Assembly: GCA_017538005.1 (NCBI GenBank)
Contig: JAFYJR010000128.1
Location: 1-5,365, forward strand
Direction: 5' to 3'
Length of the DNA: 5,365 nt
DNA from: Clostridia bacterium
GTDB taxonomy: Bacteria; Bacillota; Clostridia; Oscillospirales; Acutalibacteraceae
Under the pieces are notes generated by a model, which was not told where the DNA came from, ran no database searches, and saw only the letters and a list, made by a program, of their open reading frames with translations. Both the position numbers and the translations under genes were made by a program. The number at the start of each line of letters is the position of its first letter. The stretch's first letter is position 1. Shown in pieces: positions 1 to 5,365 of the stretch.

Positions 1-120
1 GGAAAAGGTGACCTCATCCCCGACAAATATCCTGTCAGATACTGCGACCTGGGTCTCGGACTGTTTATAAGCGCGTTCCTGTTCACTGTAACCCCTCTTA
101 CCAATGAGGTCGAAAACTGA
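1..120 (+). CDS. 3' end of an unidentified gene (C-terminal 39 residues)
   Basis: Frame 1 is open from the left edge to a TGA at 118-120 and uses the same codon style as the genes downstream (CTC, ATA, GAC, ATC). It reads as 39 residues, beginning GKGDLIPDKYPVRYCDLG, followed by a hydrophobic run of about 16 residues (LGLFISAFLFTVTPLT) and a short acidic end. The hydrophobic run could be a membrane helix or a buried strand; the fragment is too short to decide. I do not recognise the family. In Bacillus-type order holB is preceded by tmk, yaaQ and yaaR, but this tail does not resemble the C-termini of those proteins as I know them. Its stop overlaps the holB start by one base (TGATG), so the two are probably translationally coupled in one transcript. 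The start and most of the gene lie outside the window. Confidence 0.6.
   Translation, partial: GKGDLIPDKYPVRYCDLGLGLFISAFLFTVTPLTNEVEN
106..110 (+). promoter_or_regulatory. Ribosome binding site of holB, inside the upstream gene
   Basis: GAGGT lies nine bases before the ATG at 120, within the last codons of the preceding gene. It supports the ATG in the TGATG overlap as the holB start rather than a later one. Confidence 0.65.
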
Positions 121-932
121 TGACAGATAAGCTTTTGACATTGATAAACGCAGGCCGCGTGCCGCACGCGCTGGTCATAGACGGCGGGACTTACGAGTCA
201 CGCCTTGCCTGCGCGAAAGAAGTCGCGGCCGCGCTTTTGGGCGAAAGCCAGAAGGTTATGGCGGACATCCACCCGGATGTCATAACCGTTCTCCCCGAGG
301 AGAAAAAGAAAACCCTCTCGGTTGAGCTCATCCGTAAAATGCGCGACGATGTCTATGTCATTCCGAACGAGAATGAACGCAAAGTCTACATCATCGGCAA
401 GGCGGAACTCATGCAGGATTACGCGCAGAACGCGCTTTTAAAAATCCTCGAGGAACCGCCCCGCTACGCGACGTTTATCTTACTCTGCGACACACACTCC
501 GCCCTTCTCGGAACAGTGCTGTCGCGCGTCGCCGTGTTCACGCTTGACGAAGAGAAATCCGATGGCACGGATGAGACATACGAAACCTGCCTTTCGCTCG
601 CGAAAGACCTCGCGGCAAAGACAGCCGCAAGGGACGGCTTCGGTTTACTGAAAGCCGTATCAGGTTTCGATAAAGATTTTGATCTGCTCGGGAATACCCT
701 TGACTGCCTTTCGGCAATCATCCGCGACGCGCTCGTTTTAAGCGCGGGCGGCGAGAGCATAATCAGCGGCGCCCCCGACGAGGCGCGCGCCCTCACTGCC
801 CTCTCGCCCGACGAGCTCATCTCCCGTCAGGAAGGAATAAAGGAAATCAAAAAAGCTGTAAATATCTACGCAAACAAGAACCTTACACTTACAAGGCTTG
901 CAGATAAATTATACGGAGGTACAGATGCCTGA
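120..932 (+). CDS. holB: DNA polymerase III delta-prime subunit (clamp loader)
   Basis: This encodes a 270-residue delta-prime subunit, the stator of the clamp loader that places the beta sliding clamp on DNA during replication; it is cytoplasmic. Family marks are PHALVIDG near residue 15, HPDV at 51-54, the conserved stretch around residues 66-94 ending in KVYIIGKAELM, and NALLKILEEPP at 104-114, typical of delta-prime and tau/DnaX. LSRV at 134-137 sits where the SRC motif is found. The Walker A loop is degenerate (DGGTYESR, about 21-28), as expected for a delta-prime protein that does not hydrolyse ATP. The cysteine cluster that binds zinc in E. coli HolB is absent: the segment between the degenerate loop and HPDV is short and has no CxxC. 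The C-terminal half is a poorly conserved helical collar region, and the protein is somewhat shorter than E. coli HolB. The start overlaps the upstream stop by one base, and the 3' end overlaps ricT by eight. A DnaX paralogue is unlikely, given the missing P-loop and the neighbouring ricT. Confidence 0.95.
   Translation: MTDKLLTLINAGRVPHALVIDGGTYESRLACAKEVAAALLGESQKVMADIHPDVITVLPEEKKKTLSVELIRKMRDDVYVIPNENERKVYIIGKAELMQDYAQNALLKILEEPPRYATFILLCDTHSALLGTVLSRVAVFTLDEEKSDGTDETYETCLSLAKDLAAKTAARDGFGLLKAVSGFDKDFDLLGNTLDCLSAIIRDALVLSAGGESIISGAPDEARALTALSPDELISRQEGIKEIKKAVNIYANKNLTLTRLADKLYGGTDA
915..920 (+). promoter_or_regulatory. Ribosome binding site that fixes the ricT start
   Basis: GGAGGT lies four bases before the ATG at 925. 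It is the strongest Shine-Dalgarno match near the beginning of ricT. It lies downstream of the more distal in-frame ATG at 898, which has no comparable site, and so argues for initiation at 925. Confidence 0.85.
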
Positions 933-1791
933 AGTAGTCGGAATTAAATTCAAGGATGTCGGCAAAGTCTACTGCTTCGATCCGAACGGCGAAACCCTGA
1001 CTCCCGGACAGTATGTCATAGTCAACACTGCCCGCGGCGTCGAGTGCGGCCGGGTTGCCACAGGCAACGAGATTGTGGACGAAGACAAGATAGTGGCGCC
1101 GCTCAAACCAATAGTCCGTATCGCGACCGAAGAAGACTTGAAAAAGGTCGAGGAAAATAAAGAGAAAGAGAAATCCGCTTTCAAGATCTGTGAAGAGAAG
1201 ATAGCCAAACACGGCCTCGAGATGAAACTGACCGATGTCGAATACACCTTCGACAACAGCAAGATTCTCTTCTACTTCACAGCCGACGGACGAGTGGATT
1301 TCCGCGAACTCGTAAAGGACCTTGCGTCTGTTTTCAGAACCCGCATCGAGCTTCGCCAGATAGGCGTACGCGACGAGGCGAAGATGATAGGCGGCATAGG
1401 TGTCTGCGGCAGACCTTTCTGCTGCAAGTCCTTTATGGGCGAGTTCGCGCCCGTCTCCATCAAAATGGCGAAGGAACAGGGTCTCTCTTTAAACCCCGCG
1501 AAAATATCGGGAGCCTGCGGTCTTCTCATGTGCTGCTTAAAATATGAGCACGAGACCTACGAGCACCTCTCGAAAATCACGCCGAAACCCGGCGCCATAG
1601 TCGACACAAAAAGCGGCAGAGGCGTGGTGACGGAATCAAATCTTCTGGCGGGAACCGTCAAAGTCAAACTTGACGACTTCCCCGACGCGGTACCCACAAC
1701 ACTCAACAGAAATCAGGTCAGGATACTGAAGGACGGAAAGTCCTCAATATCCAAAGAGGAGCAGGAAGCTCTGAAGGCTATAGAAGAATAA
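925..1791 (+). CDS. ricT: RicT/YaaT-family iron-sulfur protein (PSP1 domain)
   Basis: This encodes a 288-residue PSP1-domain protein. In Bacillus subtilis the orthologue YaaT/RicT forms the RicA-RicF-RicT (Y-complex) with YlbF and YmcA; that complex carries 4Fe-4S clusters and directs RNase Y to process selected mRNAs. That role is transferred by homology and not shown here. Visible marks are an N-terminal beta-rich part starting PEVVGIKFKDVGKVYCF, a charged helical linker around residues 68-95 (EEDLKKVEENKEKEK), the core RQIGVRDEAKMIGGIGVCGR at 144-163, and six cysteines in two groups, C161/C166/C167 and C198/C203/C204, the second in CGLLMCCLKYE. These are the cluster-binding positions of the family. 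VSIKMAKEQGLSLNP (177-191) is the Firmicutes form of the next block. The start at 925 is preferred to an in-frame ATG at 898 because GGAGGT lies just before it and homologues begin near here. The first eight bases overlap the end of holB, the order seen in many Bacillota, and greA follows after 15 bases. Confidence 0.95.
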   Translation: MPEVVGIKFKDVGKVYCFDPNGETLTPGQYVIVNTARGVECGRVATGNEIVDEDKIVAPLKPIVRIATEEDLKKVEENKEKEKSAFKICEEKIAKHGLEMKLTDVEYTFDNSKILFYFTADGRVDFRELVKDLASVFRTRIELRQIGVRDEAKMIGGIGVCGRPFCCKSFMGEFAPVSIKMAKEQGLSLNPAKISGACGLLMCCLKYEHETYEHLSKITPKPGAIVDTKSGRGVVTESNLLAGTVKVKLDDFPDAVPTTLNRNQVRILKDGKSSISKEEQEALKAIEE

Positions 1792-1806
1792 GGAAGGATT
1801 TTTAAT

Positions 1807-2286
1807 ATGGCAGAACAAATTTTATTGACCAGTGACGGTCTCAAGGAATTGCAGGACGAACTCGAATATCTCAAGACGACAGGCCGTAAAGAGATGTCCG
1901 AAAAGATCAAAGTCGCCCTCTCATTCGGCGACCTCTCGGAGAACGCGGAGTATGACGAAGCGAAGTCCGAGCAGGGCAAACTCGAGTCCCGTATCAACGA
2001 ACTCGAAGCAATTCTTCAGAACTACAAACTCATCGACGAGGAAGAACTCTCCGCCGATGTGGTAAACCGCGCCTCCAAAGTCACAATCCGCGACATGGAG
2101 ACAAAGGAAGACATAACATACCAGATAGTAGGTCCCCAGCAGGCAAATCCCATGAAGGGCCGTATCTCCGATGAGTCTCCGGTAGGAAAAGCTCTCCTCG
2201 GCAAAAAGAAGGGTGCAACCGTTTCCGTTGAAACACCCGCCGGTATCCTCAAATACAAGATTACCAATATCGAGCTCAAGAAATAA
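1807..2286 (+). CDS. greA: Transcription elongation factor GreA
   Basis: This encodes a 159-residue GreA, close to the usual length of the family. GreA enters the secondary channel of RNA polymerase and stimulates cleavage of the backtracked transcript so that stalled complexes resume. Residues 1 to about 76 form the antiparallel coiled coil, with its tip at GDLSENAEYDEAK (41-53). D42 and E45 there match the acidic pair that acts at the polymerase active site. Residues of about 82-159 form the FKBP-like C-terminal domain that contacts polymerase, with the signature SPVGKALLGKKKG at 124-136 and the ending LKYKITNIE. GreB is excluded by the sequence of the C-terminal signature and by the lysS neighbour. 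An AGGAAGG site at 1791-1797, starting at the last base of the ricT stop, precedes the ATG. lysS follows after 17 bases; greA-lysS is a recurrent pair in Bacillota. No key residue is missing. Confidence 0.97.
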   Translation: MAEQILLTSDGLKELQDELEYLKTTGRKEMSEKIKVALSFGDLSENAEYDEAKSEQGKLESRINELEAILQNYKLIDEEELSADVVNRASKVTIRDMETKEDITYQIVGPQQANPMKGRISDESPVGKALLGKKKGATVSVETPAGILKYKITNIELKK

Positions 2287-2303
2287 TTCACAGGAGACTT
2301 AAA

Positions 2304-3938
2304 ATGGCTGAAAACCAAAACCCGGCAGAGGAGGCAAAGGAACTCACTGCCGAAGAAACCAACGAACAGAGACAGATTCGTATAGAAAAACTCAAGGCCT
2401 TGCAGGAGGCCGGCTGCGACCCGTTCCAGGTCATGACAGCCGACCAGTCTTTCCATACCGTCGATGCCAAAGAGGCTTACTCCGCGCTCGAAGCGGAGCT
2501 TCTCGCCGGCAGAACCGAACCCGACACCGACGGTCTTGACGAGCAGCAGGCCAGAGAGATAAAGAAGAACGACTATAACGAGCGCCGTGCCATCATGGAT
2601 GCGAAGCCCATAGATGTAGCCATAGCCGGCCGTATGATGTTCAAGCGTGTAATGGGCAAGGCCTCATTCTGCAACATTCAGGACAAGGTCGGAAACATCC
2701 AGGTCTACGTCGCGCGCGACGCCATAGGCGAAGAGCCCTACGCGGCTTTCAAGAAATCCGACATAGGCGACATCTTTGAGATAAAGGGTTACCTCTTCCG
2801 CACGATGACGGGAGAGATTTCAGTCCATGCCAAGGAGATGAAACTCATCTCCAAGTCCCTTCTCCCCCTTCCGGAGAAGTTCCACGGACTGAAGGACGCG
2901 GACACGCGTTATCGCCGCCGCTATGTCGACCTCATAGTAAATCCCGAGGTAAAGGAAACCTTTATCAAGCGCGCCAGAATAATCCAGTCTGTCAGAAAGA
3001 CTCTGGATGACGAGGGCTATATTGAAGTGGAGACACCCGTTCTCTCAACAATAGCCGGCGGCGCCACAGCGCGTCCGTTCATCACTCATCACAACGCGCT
3101 CGACCTCGATATGTACATGCGTATAGCCACCGAGCTCCCCTTAAAGAGACTCATAGTCGGCGGTATGGAGCGCGTGTATGAAATCGGTCGTATCTTCAGA
3201 AACGAAGGTATGGACACGAAGCATAATCCGGAATTCACCTCCATAGAATTCTACGAAGCCTTCACGGACTACAACGGCATGATGGACCGTACCGAAACCA
3301 TCATAAGAAACGCCGCGATGGCGGCAAACGGCACCTATAAAGTCAATTTCAAAGGCGTTGAAATTGACCTCGAAAAGCCGTTTGCCCGCATGACCGTAAC
3401 CGACGCGGTAAAGAAGTACACGGGCATAGACTTTGACGAGTTCGCCTGTGACAATGAAAAAGCGATAGCTCTCGCAAAAGAGAAGCACATAGAAATCGAA
3501 AAAGGCAAAGAGACCTGGGGCGACATCCTCATGTCCTTCTATGATGAGTTTGTCGAGGCAAACCTCGAACAGCCAACCTTCATCATAGACTACCCCGTAG
3601 AGGTCTCCCCGCTCACAAAGCGTAAACCCTCAAAGCCCTATCTCACCGAGCGTTTCGAGCTCTTCATCCTCGGCACCGAGTATGCCAACGCCTATTCAGA
3701 GCTCAACGACCCTCTCGACCAGATGGAGCGCTTCAAACACCAGCTCATGCTCCGCGAGTGCGGAGATGAGGAGGCCAACATGCTTGACGACGACTTCGTC
3801 ACGGCGCTCGAATACGGCATGCCGCCCACAGGCGGCTGCGGCATAGGCATCGACCGCCTCGTCATGCTCCTCACCGGCAACGAATCCATTCGCGACGTTA
3901 TCCTCTTCCCTACAATGAAACCATTAGGAACAGAGTGA
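2304..3938 (+). CDS. lysS: Lysyl-tRNA synthetase, class II
   Basis: This encodes a 544-residue cytoplasmic enzyme that activates lysine with ATP and charges tRNA-Lys. The order is an acidic N-terminal extension with a helix (about 1-40), a linker (about 41-102), an OB-fold anticodon-binding domain (about 103-185, with VAIAGRMMFKRVMGKASF at its start), and the class II catalytic domain. Motif 1 lies around 224-250. Motif 2 is FRNEG (298-302) with HNPEF (307-311). The lysine/ATP pocket includes YSELNDP (464-470), and motif 3 is GGCGIGIDRLVML (510-522), followed by IRDVILFPTMKP near the end. RPFITHHNALDLDMYMRIA (257-275) is typical of bacterial LysS. The linker is about 30 residues longer than in E. 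coli LysS as I recall that sequence, giving 544 rather than about 500 residues; the catalytic residues look intact. AGGAG at 2292-2296 lies seven bases before the ATG. The gene follows greA by 17 bases and is followed after four bases by a histidine kinase gene. No T-box leader can fit in the gap upstream. Confidence 0.98.
   Translation: MAENQNPAEEAKELTAEETNEQRQIRIEKLKALQEAGCDPFQVMTADQSFHTVDAKEAYSALEAELLAGRTEPDTDGLDEQQAREIKKNDYNERRAIMDAKPIDVAIAGRMMFKRVMGKASFCNIQDKVGNIQVYVARDAIGEEPYAAFKKSDIGDIFEIKGYLFRTMTGEISVHAKEMKLISKSLLPLPEKFHGLKDADTRYRRRYVDLIVNPEVKETFIKRARIIQSVRKTLDDEGYIEVETPVLSTIAGGATARPFITHHNALDLDMYMRIATELPLKRLIVGGMERVYEIGRIFRNEGMDTKHNPEFTSIEFYEAFTDYNGMMDRTETIIRNAAMAANGTYKVNFKGVEIDLEKPFARMTVTDAVKKYTGIDFDEFACDNEKAIALAKEKHIEIEKGKETWGDILMSFYDEFVEANLEQPTFIIDYPVEVSPLTKRKPSKPYLTERFELFILGTEYANAYSELNDPLDQMERFKHQLMLRECGDEEANMLDDDFVTALEYGMPPTGGCGIGIDRLVMLLTGNESIRDVILFPTMKPLGTE
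3926..3935 (+). promoter_or_regulatory. Weak ribosome binding site of the histidine kinase gene, inside lysS
   Basis: The bases AGGAACAGAG, within the last codons of lysS, hold the only purine-rich matches before the ATG at 3943: AGGAA twelve bases away and AGAG seven bases away. Both are weaker than the sites of the upstream genes. With only four bases between the lysS stop and this ATG, initiation probably depends on ribosomes finishing lysS, so the kinase may be made at a lower level than LysS. Confidence 0.45.
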
Positions 3939-3942
3939 TTTG

Positions 3943-5365
3943 ATGAATGAAGAAAAAAGATCGGACATATCTGCGCTGCAGAAAATTGCTTTGATTTTCG
4001 TCAGCGTAATAATCGTGATAAGTGCCATAATGCTCTATCGCGATTATATCCGCGTAAGAAATGACACTCTTCAGTATAACGAAGAAAATGTCCGTACATT
4101 CAGCGAATACAACTTCAACAAAACGGTCCTTGTCATAAGCTCCTCGAATTCAACCCAGTTCAAAGGTGTCGAGGAGGCGAACGGTATTTACTCCGTTCTC
4201 AGCAAAGCCGGCATAGGCTTTACCATTGAGTATATGAACGACAAGGAAATGGACGACATAGACGATCACGAGGAAAACTTCTACGAAAGCCTCAAAGATC
4301 ATATCGAATACCATCAGAAATACGAGCAGGGTTTCTCCGCCGTCATGGCCGGAGGAGACTCTGCTTTGCAATTCTGTATGGAACATAAGAACGATCTTTT
4401 CTCAAACATTCCGATAGTCTTTTTCGGAGTAAACGACATTGACTATGCCAAGGAATGCGTCAACGACCCCAATGTCTGCGGCAACATAGAAAAACTCTAC
4501 CTGCGCGAAACCATAGACCTCGCCCTCACCCTCCGCCCCGGCGCGGATGAAATTATAATGATCCACGATCTCACCGACGGCGACAGAAACGACTGGAAGA
4601 AACTGCAGGCTCTTGCACCGGACTATCCCAAGCTGAAGATTTCAGACATTAACACGAGCCGCATGACCACGAACGACTTCATTGAGCGTATAAAGAACAT
4701 AAATGAAAAAGCCATCGTACTGTGCTCTCTCTCCCAGAAAGACAGCGCGCACCACACCTTCTCCGTACTGAAAAGGTTTGAGATGATAAAGGAATACTGC
4801 AATGTACCGGTATTCACCTGTTACATGGAAGGCATAGGCAACGGTGCCACCGCGGGCAATGTAGTCTACGCCCGTGACTGTGCGACCGAAGCCGCCGAGA
4901 TGGTGGTACAGATAGTAACCGGCGCAAAACCCGTCAGCACTTTCACTCTTCAGTCAAACCCCACTCACCGTGTGGCTGCCGACAGAGAGATGATGAAGAA
5001 GTTCCATTTAAACAGTGCGGTCCTGCCGCTTGATGCGACCATAGTAAATGACTCGTCAGAATACATGAAAGAGTACCAGGCCGTATTCATCTCCTTCGGC
5101 ATCATCATTCTGGGGCTCGGAGTGCTTCTCGGTCTCCTCTTCTATGACAACAGAATTCTCCAGGAGCACATCTCCCTTGAGAAAAAAGCGGAAGACGCGA
5201 GCAATGCAAAAAGTACCTTCCTCTTCAACCTCTCCCATGACATCCGTACTCCCATGAATGCCATCATCGGCTTTACCGACCTCGCCCTCAAGAACAAGTC
5301 CGATGAGGAAAAGGTCGAGGAATATGTCGGTAAGGTTAAAGTCTCGGGCAAGTACATGCTCAACC
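3943..5365 (+). CDS. Membrane sensor histidine kinase with substrate-binding-protein-like sensor, 5' part
   Basis: An open frame runs from ATG 3943 to the right edge without a stop and gives 474 residues. A short cytoplasmic start (MNEEKRSDIS) leads to a membrane helix at about 12-31. An extracytoplasmic region of about 345 residues (33-377) is followed by a second membrane helix at about 379-401 and a linker helix. The HisKA phospho-acceptor box comes next: FLFNLSHDIRTPMNAIIGF, with H432 as the predicted phosphorylated histidine. The outside domain resembles ABC-transporter substrate-binding proteins of the TrpX/PF04392 type. It has SNSTQFKGVEEANGI near the front, VMAGGDSALQF (134-144), IPIVFFGVNDIDYA (156-169), LRPGADEIIMIHD (197-209), PVFTCYMEGIGNGATAG (289-305), then a helix and VTGAKP (326-331). 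It is held in the membrane by a helix at each end; I see no lipobox. The ligand is unknown. The ATPase domain, and any receiver or Hpt domains, lie beyond the window; related Clostridia proteins are often hybrid kinases. The ATG four bases after the lysS stop is the natural start; an in-frame TTG directly before it is less likely. Confidence 0.92.
   Translation, partial: MNEEKRSDISALQKIALIFVSVIIVISAIMLYRDYIRVRNDTLQYNEENVRTFSEYNFNKTVLVISSSNSTQFKGVEEANGIYSVLSKAGIGFTIEYMNDKEMDDIDDHEENFYESLKDHIEYHQKYEQGFSAVMAGGDSALQFCMEHKNDLFSNIPIVFFGVNDIDYAKECVNDPNVCGNIEKLYLRETIDLALTLRPGADEIIMIHDLTDGDRNDWKKLQALAPDYPKLKISDINTSRMTTNDFIERIKNINEKAIVLCSLSQKDSAHHTFSVLKRFEMIKEYCNVPVFTCYMEGIGNGATAGNVVYARDCATEAAEMVVQIVTGAKPVSTFTLQSNPTHRVAADREMMKKFHLNSAVLPLDATIVNDSSEYMKEYQAVFISFGIIILGLGVLLGLLFYDNRILQEHISLEKKAEDASNAKSTFLFNLSHDIRTPMNAIIGFTDLALKNKSDEEKVEEYVGKVKVSGKYMLN

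Noticed and set aside
898..924. A longer ricT start at ATG 898, adding nine residues (MQINYTEVQ)
   Set aside because: No ribosome binding site precedes it, the extra residues lie wholly inside holB and in part translate the GGAGGT site, and the ATG at 925 has a strong site.
1789..1806. The T run between ricT and greA as a possible intrinsic terminator
   Set aside because: Only five T follow, with no G+C-rich inverted repeat before them; the bases are explained by the greA ribosome binding site and spacer.
1832..2065. A plus-strand open frame of 77 codons inside greA
   Set aside because: It is a frame-shifted reading of the greA coiled-coil region, rich in Arg and Ser with no family resemblance, and has no ribosome binding site of its own.
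2284..2303. A T-box or other leader controlling lysS
   Set aside because: Only 17 bases separate greA from lysS, too few for such a leader, and they are accounted for by the ribosome binding site.
2022..2456. A minus-strand open frame of 144 codons across the greA-lysS junction
   Set aside because: It lies antisense to two confidently identified genes, has no recognisable protein content, and is long only because of codon bias on the other strand. The same holds for the other minus-strand frames, at 464-820, 889-1262, 1272-1529, 1713-1997, 3141-3532, 3692-3889, 4150-4386, 4623-4817 and 5056-5363.
3953..3958. A run of six A near the kinase start as a possible slippage or phase-variation site
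   Set aside because: Six A in lysine-coding codons is common by chance, and the frame continues intact for more than 1,400 bases.
3947..3994. A second ATG at 3947 near the kinase start, beginning a 15-codon frame
   Set aside because: It is out of frame with the kinase and ends after 15 codons without a clear ribosome binding site. The ATG at 3943 opens the long coding frame.

Overview
The window is a single, tightly packed, plus-strand gene train from what looks like a Gram-positive Clostridia-type bacterium (Bacillota). The evidence is the gene order (holB followed at once by a RicT/YaaT gene, then greA and lysS), the Firmicutes-type RicT cysteine signature, strong GGAGG-like ribosome binding sites, and a histidine kinase of a build common in gut Clostridia. 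Base composition is roughly half G+C by eye. Isoleucine is unusually often encoded by ATA for such a composition. Genus and species cannot be read from the window.

Layout: (1) bases 1-120, the last 39 codons of an unidentified gene with a hydrophobic stretch near its C-terminus; (2) 120-932, holB, the delta-prime clamp-loader subunit of DNA polymerase III; (3) 925-1791, ricT (yaaT family), an iron-sulfur protein known from Bacillus as a partner of RNase Y; (4) 1807-2286, greA, the transcript cleavage factor; (5) 2304-3938, lysS, class II lysyl-tRNA synthetase; (6) 3943 to the right edge, the 5' part of a membrane-bound sensor histidine kinase. Its extracytoplasmic sensor resembles an ABC-transporter substrate-binding protein, and it is cut off just after the phospho-acceptor histidine region.

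Junctions are overlaps of 1 and 8 bases or gaps of 15, 17 and 4 bases. No terminator hairpin, promoter or intergenic region of any size is visible, so all six genes could be co-transcribed. The first five positions are mostly core replication, RNA and translation functions. The histidine kinase at the end is the one accessory-looking member and the most interesting item here. I see no mobile element, CRISPR array, RNA gene or repeat, and nothing that I can honestly call a new system.
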